From assembly GCA_021732895.1 (NCBI GenBank), contig JAKFWE010000476.1, forward strand, positions 1 to 13,567: a DNA stretch of 13,567 nt. Reading direction: 5' to 3'. This DNA is from Allobosea sp. Lineage in GTDB: Bacteria > Pseudomonadota > Alphaproteobacteria > Rhizobiales > Beijerinckiaceae. The notes beneath the pieces were generated by a model that had not been told where the DNA came from, did not search any database, and saw only the letters and a list, made by a program, of their open reading frames with translations. Position 1 is the stretch's first letter. Each line of letters opens with the position of its first letter. This document shows positions 1 through 7,151 of the stretch, one piece after another. Both the position numbers and the translations under genes were made by a program.

Positions 1-2
1 AG

Positions 3-602
3 GCCAAGCCCGCCGCGCGCATCGCGCCGGCCAGGGAGCGTATCGAGAAGCCCTCGCCCGCGAATGTCGCCGGGGCAGCCCCCGCCCCGACTCCGGTCGC
101 CGTCATGGCGGCGTCCGCCGCGCGGGCGACCGACGTCATCGCCAAATCCGTCGCCCGGCCCGCCGAGGCCGCCTCGCTGAAGGCCGTGGAAACCGGCGGG
201 CCTGTCGTGGACGCCGCCATCGCGGCGACGGCGAAGGGCGCCGAGGCGGCCGAGAAGGCCGTTCTCCGGTCGGTCGAGACGGTCGAGAAGGCGGTCAGCC
301 CGGTGCTGAAGGCGGCCCCGACTGCGCCGACGCCGGAATTCGCCAGCCTCGCCGGCGCGACCTTCCTGTCGCAGTCGCTTTCCATCGCCAGGATGGTCGG
401 CGCGATGCAGGCCAAGATGCTCGACCACGCCTGCGCCGAACTGAAGGCGCGTCTCGACGAGGCCGAGACGTTGGCCCGCATCGACAGCGCCGCCGATGCG
501 CTCGCGCTCCAGGCCAAGGCGATGCGCCGCGGCTATGAGGCCAACGCCACGCTGCTGGGCGATCTCGCCCGCACGGCCGGCGCGGCGCTGCCCAAAGGCT
601 GA
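3..602 (+). CDS. Phasin-like protein, 5'-truncated by the window edge
   Basis: The reading frame is open from the first bases and runs to a TGA at 600-602, so the protein begins upstream of the window; an ATG at 105 lies inside it but has no convincing ribosome binding site. What is visible is an Ala/Lys/Glu/Val-rich stretch with low-complexity linkers, then a C-terminal helical block from about base 330 (FASLAGATFLSQSLSIARMV, then helices rich in Ala, Leu, Glu and Arg). This pattern of an Ala-rich, Pro-containing linker plus an amphipathic helical domain without cysteines or catalytic motifs is typical of alphaproteobacterial phasins, which coat polyhydroxyalkanoate granules. The assignment rests on composition and domain style, not a diagnostic motif; a generic helical granule- or envelope-associated protein is the alternative. 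It converges with glyS, with the 611-754 repeat between them. Confidence 0.55.
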   Translation, partial: AKPAARIAPARERIEKPSPANVAGAAPAPTPVAVMAASAARATDVIAKSVARPAEAASLKAVETGGPVVDAAIAATAKGAEAAEKAVLRSVETVEKAVSPVLKAAPTAPTPEFASLAGATFLSQSLSIARMVGAMQAKMLDHACAELKARLDEAETLARIDSAADALALQAKAMRRGYEANATLLGDLARTAGAALPKG

Positions 603-610
603 GGATATCG

Positions 611-754
611 GTCATTCCGGGGCTTCGCGCAGCGAAGATCCCGGAACCCATACGCACCGTGCGTTCCGGATGAGGCGACGACGTCGGCGCCCGTCTGGAC
701 TGGACCTGTGGATATGGGTTCCGGGCTCGACCCTTCGGGTCGCCCCGGAATGAC
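611..754. repeat. Intergenic palindromic repeat with cloverleaf-like nested arms
   Basis: The outer arms are perfect 12-bp inverted repeats (GTCATTCCGGGG at 611-622, complement at 743-754). Inside each is a short hairpin: 623-637 (CTTCGC, 3-nt loop, GCGAAG) and 728-742 (CGACCC, TTC loop, GGGTCG). After 2-nt gaps come perfect 13-bp inner arms, 640-652 and 713-725. The centre has another small hairpin at 652-664 (ACGCA, CCG, TGCGT). The element fills the gap between the stop codons of two convergent genes and could terminate both transcripts, although no T-run follows. It looks like the dispersed non-coding palindromes that are common in Hyphomicrobiales genomes. Confidence 0.85.
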
Positions 755-780
755 GGCGCTTCTCCAGAACCTGGCGCAGG

Positions 781-3261
781 CTACCCGGCGATCTTGCCGA
801 AATCGGCGACCGCGCGCGTCGCCTCGCGGAGCCGGTTCAGCAGGCGCAGGCGATTGGCGCGCAGGGCGGGGTCGGGATCGTTGACCGTGACCTTGTCGAA
901 GAAGGCGTCCACGGCGGGGCGCAGTTCGGCCAGCGCCGCCATCGCGCCCTCATAGTCTTCCGCCGCGACGGCAGCCTCGGCGCGAGGCGTCGCGTTGCTG
1001 AGCGCGACGGCGAGCGCCTTCTCCTCGATCAGCCCGGCCTCGGCGATCAGGTGCAGGTCCGGAGCGCCCGCGAAGGCGCCCTCGCCGTCCTTTTTCTCCT
1101 CGGCCTTGAGGATGTTGGCGGCGCGCTTGTAGCCGGCGAGCAGGCTCCTGCCGTCGTCCGTTTCGAGGAAGCGGGAGAGCGCCGCGATGCGGCGGGTGAT
1201 GAGGAGGAGGTCGTCGGACGCGGGCTCCCCTTCTCCCCTCGGGGGAGAAGGTTGCTGCGAAGCAGACGGATGAGGGCCGCGCCGAGGCGCGTCGCCACTC
1301 TCGATCCCGCTCACCCCGTCTTCCCTCATCCGACCCGGCTGCGCCGGGCCACCTTCTCCCCCGAGGGGAGAAGGGGAGCCCGCGCTTGAACCCGCCAGAA
1401 CCGCATCGACCAGATCATGCCGCGCGCCCTGGTCGCGGAGCATGACCTTCAGGCGGTCGTGGAAGAAGGAGAGGAGGTCGAGTGCTTGAGGTTGAATGTT
1501 AGCGAAACGGCTGAGCCAAATGCCGTCAAAACGCTCGTTGGCCGCCTTCATTACATAGTAATGCGCCTCCACTGGCAGCCGCACGGAGCCTATAATCTGC
1601 GATAAAAATTCCGACTCCGCATCTTTCTGCCGCCAAATCTGGAATGCAAACACCAAGGCGCTTGCTGATCTGCCAGCAGGGAGCAGTTCGAGCCGCACCC
1701 CATTCTCAACCACCAACCGAATCACCCCCAGCGCCGCCCTCCTTAGCGCATAGGGATCCTTGCTCCCGGTCGGCTTCTCGTCGATCGCCCAGAAGCCGAC
1801 CAGCGCGTCGAGCTTGTCGGCGAGCGCGACCGCCACCGAGACCGGGTCGGTCGGGACGCGGTCGGAGGGGCCGAGCGGCTTGTAGTGCTCCTCGATGGCC
1901 GCGCAAACCGACGGATGCTCGCCCTGCAGCTCGGCGTATCTGCGGCCCATCAGCCCCTGCAGCTCGGGGAACTCGCCGACCATCTCGGTCGGCAGGTCGG
2001 CCTTGGCGAGCTTGGCCGCGCGCTCGGCCAGCGCCGGATCGGCCCCCACGATGAGGGCAAGCTCCCGCGCCAGCGCCGCGATGCGCTGCACCCGCTCGCC
2101 CTGCGTGCCCAGCTTGGCGTGGAAGACCACGCCGAGCCTGTCGAGCTTGGCCATGCGCTGGTCGAGCGGCTTGCCCAAGTCGAGCCCGAGCTTGTCGGCG
2201 CTCGCTTGCAGCGTATCGAGATCGGGCAGCGGGCCCCTGTCGGTCTGCCAGAAATAGGCCGCGTCGGAGAGCCGCGCGCGCACGACGCGCTCATTGCCAG
2301 CGATAATGGCCGCGCCGCCGTCGCTGGCGAGAAGGTTGGAGGTGAGGAGGAAGCGGCTGGAGAGCGCGCCGGTGGCGGGATCGCGCAACACAAAGCACTT
2401 CTGGTTCGCCCGGATCGTCGCGCGGATCGCCTCGGCCGGGATGTCGAGGAAGCGCTCCTCGAAGGCCCCCATCAGCACCACCGGCCATTCGACCAGCCCT
2501 GCCACCTCCTCCAGCAGACCCTCGTCCTCGACCAGTTCCAGCCCCTGCGCGAAGGCGAGCGTCTTCGCGTCGGCGAGGATGATCTCCTTGCGCCGGTCGG
2601 CGTCGAGCACGACGCGGGCCTTCTCGAGCGAGGTCACATAGTCGTCGAAACGCCTCACCGTGATCGCGCCCGGCGCATGGAAGCGGTGGCCGTATGTGAC
2701 GTTCCCCGAGACGATCCCGTCGATCTCGAAGGGAACCACCTCCGGCTCCTCGGTCTCCGCCCCGAAGGTGCAGAGGATCGCATGCAGCGGCCGGACCCAG
2801 CGCAGGCTCGCGCCGGCGGCCGAGGCCCTGCCCCAGCGCATCGACTTGGGCCAGGGAAAGGCGCGGATCACGGCCGGCACGATCTCGGCTATTGCCGTGA
2901 CCGTCTCGACGCCGGGTTTTTCCACGATGGCGACGTAGGAATCGCCCTTCTTCGGGTCGCTGACTATGGTCGCCTGAGCGAGCGAGCTCAGCCCCGCCGC
3001 CTTGAGGAAGCCCTGCACGGCGGCGTCGGGGGCGCCGACGCGCGGCCCCTTTCGCTCCTCGCGGACATCGCGGCCGCGCACGGGGAGCCCGGCGATGTGC
3101 AGCGCCAGCCGGCGCGGCGTGGCGAAGGCCTTGGCGCCCTCATAGACCAGCCCGCGCTCGACCAGCGCATCGGTGACGAGCCTGCGCAGATCGTCGGCCG
3201 CCTTGCGCTGCATGCGGGCGGGGATTTCCTCGGAGAAGAGTTCGAGCAGGAGATCGGGCAT
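781..3261 (-). CDS. glyS: Glycine--tRNA ligase beta subunit
   Basis: This is the beta subunit of the alpha2-beta2 bacterial glycyl-tRNA synthetase, which binds tRNA(Gly) and works with GlyQ in the cytoplasm to charge it. The N terminus has the family signature [12 protein letters not shown] (residues 6-17), TPRRLAL (48-54) and ERKGPR (69-74). The C terminus holds the helical anticodon-binding region ([12 protein letters not shown], then [10 protein letters not shown] and [13 protein letters not shown]). The start is the ATG at 3261, whose A is also the last base of the fic TGA; only a weak GGA precedes it, so translation is probably coupled to fic. At 826 residues it is longer than I expect for alphaproteobacterial GlyS (about 690-750). 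About 54 residues (628-681) are encoded by a palindromic repeat at 1221-1382, and residues of about 515-592 come from a lower-GC patch. The reading frame is intact throughout, so the gene is probably functional. Confidence 0.96.
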   Translation of the reverse strand: MPDLLLELFSEEIPARMQRKAADDLRRLVTDALVERGLVYEGAKAFATPRRLALHIAGLPVRGRDVREERKGPRVGAPDAAVQGFLKAAGLSSLAQATIVSDPKKGDSYVAIVEKPGVETVTAIAEIVPAVIRAFPWPKSMRWGRASAAGASLRWVRPLHAILCTFGAETEEPEVVPFEIDGIVSGNVTYGHRFHAPGAITVRRFDDYVTSLEKARVVLDADRRKEIILADAKTLAFAQGLELVEDEGLLEEVAGLVEWPVVLMGAFEERFLDIPAEAIRATIRANQKCFVLRDPATGALSSRFLLTSNLLASDGGAAIIAGNERVVRARLSDAAYFWQTDRGPLPDLDTLQASADKLGLDLGKPLDQRMAKLDRLGVVFHAKLGTQGERVQRIAALARELALIVGADPALAERAAKLAKADLPTEMVGEFPELQGLMGRRYAELQGEHPSVCAAIEEHYKPLGPSDRVPTDPVSVAVALADKLDALVGFWAIDEKPTGSKDPYALRRAALGVIRLVVENGVRLELLPAGRSASALVFAFQIWRQKDAESEFLSQIIGSVRLPVEAHYYVMKAANERFDGIWLSRFANIQPQALDLLSFFHDRLKVMLRDQGARHDLVDAVLAGSSAGSPSPLGGEGGPAQPGRMREDGVSGIESGDAPRRGPHPSASQQPSPPRGEGEPASDDLLLITRRIAALSRFLETDDGRSLLAGYKRAANILKAEEKKDGEGAFAGAPDLHLIAEAGLIEEKALAVALSNATPRAEAAVAAEDYEGAMAALAELRPAVDAFFDKVTVNDPDPALRANRLRLLNRLREATRAVADFGKIAG
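1221..1382. repeat. Palindromic repeat inserted in frame inside glyS
   Basis: The outer arms are perfect 32-bp inverted repeats, 1221-1252 and 1351-1382. Inside them lie a small hairpin at 1253-1264 (TGCT, GCGA, AGCA), inner 10-bp arms 1267-1276 and 1323-1332 (CGGATGAGGG and complement), a central hairpin at 1278-1291 and a second side hairpin at 1334-1348 (CCCGG, CTGCG, CCGGG). The total is 162 bp, exactly 54 codons, with no stop in the glyS frame. The encoded peptide is rich in Gly, Pro, Ser and Glu (for example [10 protein letters not shown] and [12 protein letters not shown]) and sits just before the conserved [10 protein letters not shown] block, probably in a surface loop of the anticodon-binding region. 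Confidence 0.92.
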
Positions 3262-4418
3262 CAGGGTTGTCCAGTGATCGTGTTCATGATCTCGCGCGCG
3301 GCGAAAAATTTGGGGTGGGACGTCTCGGGAACCTCCTCGACGAATCCAAGCGACAAAACCATTTCGAGGTTCTTTTGCGCGGCGGGGTAGGTTACGCCGA
3401 GATGATCGGCAAGTTGCGGGATGGAAAAGACGGGGCGGGTGAAAAGCCGATCCACGATCGACAGAAGCAGCGCCGAGCGCCCGGCCGACTGGAGCGCCTT
3501 GCGATAGCGCTCGCGCAGCAGAAACAGCCTGTCGGCGATCGCGATCGTCTCGCGACAGGTCTCCTCGACGACCGAGAGGAAGAATGCGAGCCAGTTCTCC
3601 CACGCGCCCGACCGGGACACCTCGAACATCGCGTCGATATACTCGTCCTTGCGCCGCTCCAGAACGGGGCTGATGAACAGGGCCGGGTGCAGCAGCGCCT
3701 TGCGCTCGAACAGCGCAACGGGGATCAGAATACGGCCGACGCGGCCGTTGCCGTCGGCAAAGGGGTGGATGGCCTCGAACTGATAATGGATCAGGGCGGC
3801 ATCGATGAGCGGCGGCGTCGTATCCCGGTCCGCCCGCTGGGCATAAAGTTCGAGCCTGCAAAGAGCGTCATACGATTCCTTTGGCGGCGCGGGCACGAAG
3901 CGGGCGGTTTCGATGGACGCCGAACCGATCCAGTTCTGGTGCTGCTTGAATTCTCCGGGCTCGATGGCGGCGCCGCGTGCGCGCGTCACGCCCTTGAGCA
4001 GATCGCGATGCGCCCCGCGGATCGTCCGGAGCGAGAGCGGAATCTCATCGAGGCTGCGCACGGCGTTACGGAGAGCGAGCGAGTAATTCAGCACTTCGCG
4101 CGTATCGCTGCTTTCGCCGGATGCGCCATAGCCGGCTTCCGCGAGCAAAAGCGCATCGACGGTCGTGTAAGTGCCTTCCATGCTCGATGAGGTCAGCGCC
4201 TCGCGCGCCTGCAAGGGCTGGATCAGGATATAGGGATCGGGCAGCGTCCTCAGAATGCCGTTCAGTTCGCCAAGCGCCTGCGTGGCCGAAACCAGCCGCG
4301 TCAGGATCGGCGCGTTGTCGAAGAGCGGGGGCAGATCATTCGGGACAAAAGCCCACTGCCCATGGAGCGTCGGAACGAGGTTTCCGGCCGGCGAGGCTTC
4401 GAAATGTTTTCTATCCAC
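3261..4418 (-). CDS. Fic family protein, class II (predicted AMP transferase)
   Basis: Fic proteins transfer a nucleotide moiety, usually AMP from ATP, onto Ser, Thr or Tyr of target proteins. The core motif [12 protein letters not shown] is complete at residues 218-229, with the catalytic His218, the Asp222 and Asn224 positions and Arg229. An inhibitory helix motif of the (S/T)xxxE(G/N) type, S77-SSM-E81-G82, lies before the Fic fold; this is the class II, self-inhibited arrangement, so no separate antitoxin gene is needed and none is seen. Residues of about 312-375 look like a winged-helix DNA-binding tail ([20 protein letters not shown]). The start is a GTG at 4418; a weak GGGA lies upstream. 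Base composition is lower in GC than in the neighbours and the gene splits glyQ from glyS, suggesting acquisition. The target is unknown. A stand-alone regulator of its own promoter is a reasonable alternative role. Confidence 0.93.
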   Translation of the reverse strand: MDRKHFEASPAGNLVPTLHGQWAFVPNDLPPLFDNAPILTRLVSATQALGELNGILRTLPDPYILIQPLQAREALTSSSMEGTYTTVDALLLAEAGYGASGESSDTREVLNYSLALRNAVRSLDEIPLSLRTIRGAHRDLLKGVTRARGAAIEPGEFKQHQNWIGSASIETARFVPAPPKESYDALCRLELYAQRADRDTTPPLIDAALIHYQFEAIHPFADGNGRVGRILIPVALFERKALLHPALFISPVLERRKDEYIDAMFEVSRSGAWENWLAFFLSVVEETCRETIAIADRLFLLRERYRKALQSAGRSALLLSIVDRLFTRPVFSIPQLADHLGVTYPAAQKNLEMVLSLGFVEEVPETSHPKFFAAREIMNTITGQP

Positions 4419-4460
4419 GTTTAAGTCCCAGCCCGACTTTTATAGAAAAGGCCGGTTTCG

Positions 4461-4489
4461 TTTAAAACTCCCTGGGAGTCTTATAGCAA
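4461..4489 (-). promoter_or_regulatory. Candidate fic promoter with a palindrome in its spacer
   Basis: Reading on the minus strand, TTGCTA (4489-4484) and TTTAAA (4466-4461) are separated by exactly 17 bp. The AT-rich gap between glyQ and fic stands out from the GC-rich surroundings. The spacer holds a perfect 13-bp palindrome, ACTCCCTGGGAGT, at 4467-4479. Repressor binding there would block the promoter, and the winged-helix tail of the Fic protein is a possible ligand. The same bases could instead form a weak hairpin terminator followed by TTTT after glyQ. Both readings are inference. Confidence 0.33.
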
Positions 4490-4502
4490 GCGATAATGCG
4501 GC

Positions 4503-5474
4503 TCAGCCCGCTCCCCCGCCCGCCGTCCTGAGCCACGCGGCTCCGCACGCCTTGGCCAGCTCCCGCACCCGCAGGATGTAGCTCTGGCGCTCGGTGACCG
4601 AGATCACGCCGCGCGCGTCGAGCAGGTTGAACATGTGGCTCGCCTTGATGCACTGGTCATAAGCCGGCAGCGCGAGGGTGTGGCGCGGGTCGTCGGCGCC
4701 TTCGCCGGCTTCGCCCGCCGCCAGCAGCGCCCTGCACTCGGCTTCCGCGTCGGTGAAGTGGCGGAACAGCATACCGGTATCGGCGTGCTCGAAGTTGTGC
4801 CGCGAGAACTCCTGCTCGGCCTGCAGGAAGACTTCGCCATAGGAGACGCGGTCCTCGCCCTCGCCGCCGTTGAAATTCAGGTCGTAGACGTTCTCGACGC
4901 CCTGGACATACATCGCCAGCCGCTCGAGCCCATAGGTCAGCTCGCCCGCGACCGGCGCGCATTCGACGCCGGCGACCTGCTGAAAGTAAGTGAACTGGCT
5001 GACCTCCATGCCGTCGCACCAGCACTCCCAGCCGAGCCCCCAGGCGCCGAGCGTCGGGCTTTCCCAGTCGTCCTCGACGAAGCGGACATCGTGCAGGGCC
5101 AGATCGACGCCGATGGCTGCGAGCGAGTCGAGATAGAGCTGCTGCAGATCCGGCGGCGACGGCTTCAGAATGACCTGGAACTGATAGTAATGCTGGAGCC
5201 GGTTGGGGTTCTCGCCATAGCGGCCGTCCTTGGGCCGGCGCGAGGGCTGGACATAGGCCGCCTTCCACGGTTTCGGCCCGAGCGCGCGCAAGGTCGTCGC
5301 CGGGTGGAAGGTGCCGGCCCCGACTTCCATGTCGTAGGGCTGCAAGATCACGCAGCCATGCTGCGCCCAGAAGCGCTGGAGCGTCAGCAGGAGGCCCTGG
5401 AAGGAGCGGGCCGGGTCCAGAGCGTCCAGCGAGGGCGAATCGGAACCGGCTGGCGAGGCATGGGCGGCGTCCAC
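4503..5474 (-). CDS. glyQ: Glycine--tRNA ligase alpha subunit
   Basis: This is the catalytic alpha subunit of tetrameric glycyl-tRNA synthetase, a class II enzyme that activates glycine with ATP and pairs with GlyS. The conserved core is clear: [17 protein letters not shown] (residues 25-41), [16 protein letters not shown] (45-60), the motif 2 region [18 protein letters not shown] (75-92) and [20 protein letters not shown]. At 323 residues it is close to family size, with about 18 extra N-terminal residues before DPARSFQG. The start is a GTG at 5474 with a purine-rich GAGAAAG about ten bases upstream; no in-frame ATG fits better. It heads the glyQ-fic-glyS unit. The 84-bp AT-rich gap to fic is unusual for what is normally a tight glyQ-glyS pair. 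Confidence 0.97.
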   Translation of the reverse strand: MDAAHASPAGSDSPSLDALDPARSFQGLLLTLQRFWAQHGCVILQPYDMEVGAGTFHPATTLRALGPKPWKAAYVQPSRRPKDGRYGENPNRLQHYYQFQVILKPSPPDLQQLYLDSLAAIGVDLALHDVRFVEDDWESPTLGAWGLGWECWCDGMEVSQFTYFQQVAGVECAPVAGELTYGLERLAMYVQGVENVYDLNFNGGEGEDRVSYGEVFLQAEQEFSRHNFEHADTGMLFRHFTDAEAECRALLAAGEAGEGADDPRHTLALPAYDQCIKASHMFNLLDARGVISVTERQSYILRVRELAKACGAAWLRTAGGGAG

Positions 5475-5526
5475 GGCGATCGACTTTCTCTAGGGCGGGG
5501 CTGCACAAGGGCGGGGTTGCGCCCAT

Positions 5527-5555
5527 GCTCTAGGGGTTGCGCGCGCGCGGTCAAG
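5527..5555 (-). promoter_or_regulatory. Candidate sigma70-type promoter of glyQ
   Basis: On the minus strand, CTTGAC (5555-5550) matches the alphaproteobacterial -35 consensus and is followed after 17 bp by TAGAGC (5532-5527), a partial -10 box. Transcription would begin near 5520, giving a leader of about 45 nt before the GTG at 5474. Two near-identical 13-bp blocks (AGGGCGGGGCTGC at 5492-5504 and AGGGCGGGGTTGC at 5508-5520 on the plus strand) lie in that leader. Confidence 0.5.
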
Positions 5556-5576
5556 CCGCGGCGGAGCGGGAAGGCC

Positions 5577-5601
5577 GGAACCTGCGCCATCAGGATACGT
5601 T
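5577..5601 (+). promoter_or_regulatory. EcfG (general stress sigma factor) type promoter
   Basis: GGAAC at 5577-5581, a 16-bp spacer and CGTT at 5598-5601 match the established GGAAC-N16/17-cGTT consensus recognised by EcfG/RpoE2 sigma factors of the alphaproteobacterial general stress response. It lies back to back with the glyQ promoter and faces the secreted repeat-protein gene at 5859, about 250 bp downstream. The start site would fall near 5608, leaving a long untranslated leader. Confidence 0.55.
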
Positions 5602-5858
5602 CATGATGCGCGTGGCAGCCTGCTCGGAAGGCGCGCCGCCCGTGGCGAATCGGAAGCGGCCGCCGCGCTGTCGTGATGGCTGCCGGCGCCGCCTCGCGGA
5701 CGCCATCATGTCGCGATACCGCGGGACCGGAAGATGAAGCCAAGCTGAACGGCGCTGTGATCGGCCGTTCAGCAACCGGAGCCTAACATGTCTCCCACGG
5801 TGAAGAGGGCCGGTGCGGCCAATCGCGCCGGCGTCATGCAGGAAGAGGAGCCAGCATC
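5602..5858 (+). other. Long leader/intergenic region with one inverted repeat
   Basis: I see no convincing gene here. Short open stretches exist on both strands but lack recognisable protein character. A 9-bp perfect inverted repeat, GCTGAACGG at 5744-5752 and its complement at 5765-5773, with a 12-nt loop, lies about 85 bp before the start codon of the secreted protein and may be an operator or a leader hairpin. Confidence 0.4.
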
Positions 5859-6161
5859 ATGTTCAAGAGAGTCGTTCTGGGCGTCGTCGCCGCCATGTCT
5901 TTCGTCGCAGCGGCGCTGTTCATCGCCCCGGCGATGGCCGCGCCCGTCGCGACAGGCCTCGCCCAGACCACGCAGGCGTCCGGGCCCGGAGTCGAGAAGG
6001 CGCAGTTCTACTACGGGCCGCGCCGGTATTACGGGCCGCGTCGCTATTATGGCCCGCGTCGCTTCTACGGGCCGCGCTTCTATGGCCCGCGCCCCTATTA
6101 CGGGCCGCGCCGATACTATGGCCCGCCGCGCTTCTACGGCCCGCGCCGGTTCTACTACTGA
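5859..6161 (+). CDS. Small exported protein built of YGPRR repeats, unknown function
   Basis: This 100-residue protein starts with a classical signal peptide (KR, then a hydrophobic stretch, cleavage likely after AMA at residue 28). A short linker follows, then from residue 50 to the end it consists of eight (Y/F)YGPR(R/P) units. The mature chain is therefore almost only Tyr, Phe, Gly, Pro and Arg: strongly basic, aromatic and probably disordered. GAGGAG sits about eight bases before the ATG, a strong ribosome binding site. Such chains can bind surfaces, nucleic acid or acidic polymers, or phase-separate, but no function can be assigned from sequence. An EcfG-type promoter upstream suggests stress induction, and a clear intrinsic terminator follows. 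The last 7 bp overlap the convergent methyltransferase gene. Confidence 0.8.
   Translation: MFKRVVLGVVAAMSFVAAALFIAPAMAAPVATGLAQTTQASGPGVEKAQFYYGPRRYYGPRRYYGPRRFYGPRFYGPRPYYGPRRYYGPPRFYGPRRFYY
6009..6158 (+). repeat. In-gene tandem repeats encoding YGPRR units
   Basis: Eight degenerate units of 15-21 bp with a core such as TACGGGCCGCGCCG or TATGGCCCGCGTCG encode the YGPR(R) motifs. Codons for the same residues differ among units (TAC/TAT, GGG/GGC, CCG/CCC), so the peptide repeat is better conserved than the DNA. Confidence 0.85.
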
Positions 6162-6934
6162 GCCGCCAGCGTCGCGTGGCCACGGTGGATCGCCTCGCAT
6201 GACGGGGTGAAGCGGCCATCGGGTCCGTTGAGAACGAAGGCCGGCAGCAGCGCTGCCGGCTTTTTGCTGTTCAGGGTGGCCTGGACGATGACCCTGATCG
6301 CCGGCTCGCCCGCGCCAGCGTGAATCGGCCGGATCAACACTCCGCCGAAGCCGGTGGAAAGCCCGGCCAGAAGCTCGGGCAGCGCCTGCGCCTGATGAAT
6401 GATCGCGACCTGACCGGACGGAGCGAGCAGCCGCCGCGCCGCGCGCAGCCAGAGCGCCAGGGGCGCGTCCGCGACATGGGCGGCGCGGCGGTTGGCGACA
6501 GGCGAGGCCCTGACGGCGCCCCGGGCGAAGAAAGGCGGGTTCATCGCCACGCAGCCGAAGCTCCCCGACGCGAGCCCCGCAGCCGCGAAGGCGGCGGCTG
6601 GAGCCGCCACGTCGATCGTGACGACGCCGACGCGTCCGCCGAGCCGGTTCAGCGCGATGTTCTGGCCAGCCAGCGCCGCCAGCTCCGGGTCGCGCTCGAC
6701 GAGCGTCACGCGCAGTTCCGGCTGCGCCAGCGCCGCCGCGAGCCCGACCGTGCCGGCGCCGGCGCCGAGATCGGCGAGCGCACCGTCGCCCAGCGCCGGC
6801 AGGGAGGCCGCAAGCAGGATGGCGTCGCTGCCGGCGCGGTGGCCGCGCGCCGGCTGGCGCAGGATCAGCGCGCCGTCGAGCAGCCTGTCCTCGACGACGG
6901 CGCCGAGGTCGGCGCGCCCCGCGATGTCAGCCAT
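6155..6934 (-). CDS. tRNA1(Val) (adenine-37-N6)-methyltransferase-like protein
   Basis: This is a class I SAM-dependent methyltransferase of the TrmN6/YfiC type, predicted to methylate an adenine of tRNA1(Val) next to the anticodon. The SAM-binding motif I is DLGAGAGTVGL (residues 55-65), an acidic residue ends strand 2 (VTLVERD, 77-82), and the catalytic NPPF tetrapeptide, typical of N6-adenine methyltransferases, is at 132-135. At 259 residues it has family length. The ATG at 6934 overlaps the end of the DUF2007 gene by 8 bp, so the two are co-translated. The 3' end overlaps the convergent repeat-protein gene. The NPPF signature also occurs in other small-domain methyltransferases, so the exact tRNA substrate is inferred. 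Confidence 0.85.
   Translation of the reverse strand: MADIAGRADLGAVVEDRLLDGALILRQPARGHRAGSDAILLAASLPALGDGALADLGAGAGTVGLAAALAQPELRVTLVERDPELAALAGQNIALNRLGGRVGVVTIDVAAPAAAFAAAGLASGSFGCVAMNPPFFARGAVRASPVANRRAAHVADAPLALWLRAARRLLAPSGQVAIIHQAQALPELLAGLSTGFGGVLIRPIHAGAGEPAIRVIVQATLNSKKPAALLPAFVLNGPDGRFTPSCEAIHRGHATLAAQ
6240..6265 (+). terminator. Intrinsic terminator of the YGPRR protein gene
   Basis: An 8-bp perfect stem, GCCGGCAG (6240-6247) and CTGCCGGC (6253-6260), with a 5-nt loop, is followed by TTTTT (6261-6265). It acts on plus-strand transcripts about 80 bp after the repeat-protein stop codon. It lies entirely inside the coding sequence of the convergent methyltransferase. Confidence 0.8.
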
Positions 6935-7151
6935 CGCGCAGTTCGGCGCCGAAGCCGGCGTCGACCAGGAGCGCGCGGGCGCGCATCCGGTCGGCCTGCC
7001 GCACCAGCAGCCGCCGCGGGAACGCGCCGATCATGCCCTCCAGCGCGCTGATGTGCTGGTCGGCGATCATGCAATCGAGATTGGCCGAGGCCAGCAGCGC
7101 CTCGATCGCGCCGAGCAGGACGATGTCGTTGGTGCGGACGAGTTCGTGCAT
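6927..7151 (-). CDS. DUF2007 family small protein
   Basis: This is a 74-residue cytoplasmic protein starting MHELVRTNDIVLLGAIEALL and ending with a Gly/Glu-rich tail. The order of an N-terminal ELVRTND strand, a helix (AIEALLASANLDC), the DQHIS turn and the RLLV strand then helix (RQADRMRARALL) is the ferredoxin-like pattern of DUF2007, annotated elsewhere as a putative signal-transducing or PII-like protein. The biochemical role is not established. The start at 7151 gives the family length; the frame stays open further upstream but that sequence has no family character. Its TGA overlaps the methyltransferase ATG, forming a two-gene unit divergent from the polyprenyl synthase, a neighbourhood I recall from other Hyphomicrobiales. 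Confidence 0.85.
   Translation of the reverse strand: MHELVRTNDIVLLGAIEALLASANLDCMIADQHISALEGMIGAFPRRLLVRQADRMRARALLVDAGFGAELRDG

Noticed and set aside
643..665. GGAAC ... CGTT resembling an EcfG promoter inside the intergenic repeat
   Set aside because: The spacer is 14 bp rather than 16-17, and the bases belong to the repeat's arms.
1885..3390. A 501-codon open frame on the plus strand across glyS
   Set aside because: Composition is the Arg/Gly/Asp-rich pattern of an antisense shadow in GC-rich DNA, with no motif and complete overlap with a well-supported gene.
3262..3861. A longer glyS frame extending about 200 codons upstream of the ATG at 3261
   Set aside because: That stretch is the out-of-frame shadow of the fic gene; the GlyS family start [12 protein letters not shown] is at 3261 and nothing upstream resembles the family.
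5604..5737. A short open frame (MMRVAACSEG...) just after the EcfG promoter
   Set aside because: The predicted transcription start is downstream of its ATG, and the Arg/Pro/Cys-rich peptide shows no recognisable protein character.
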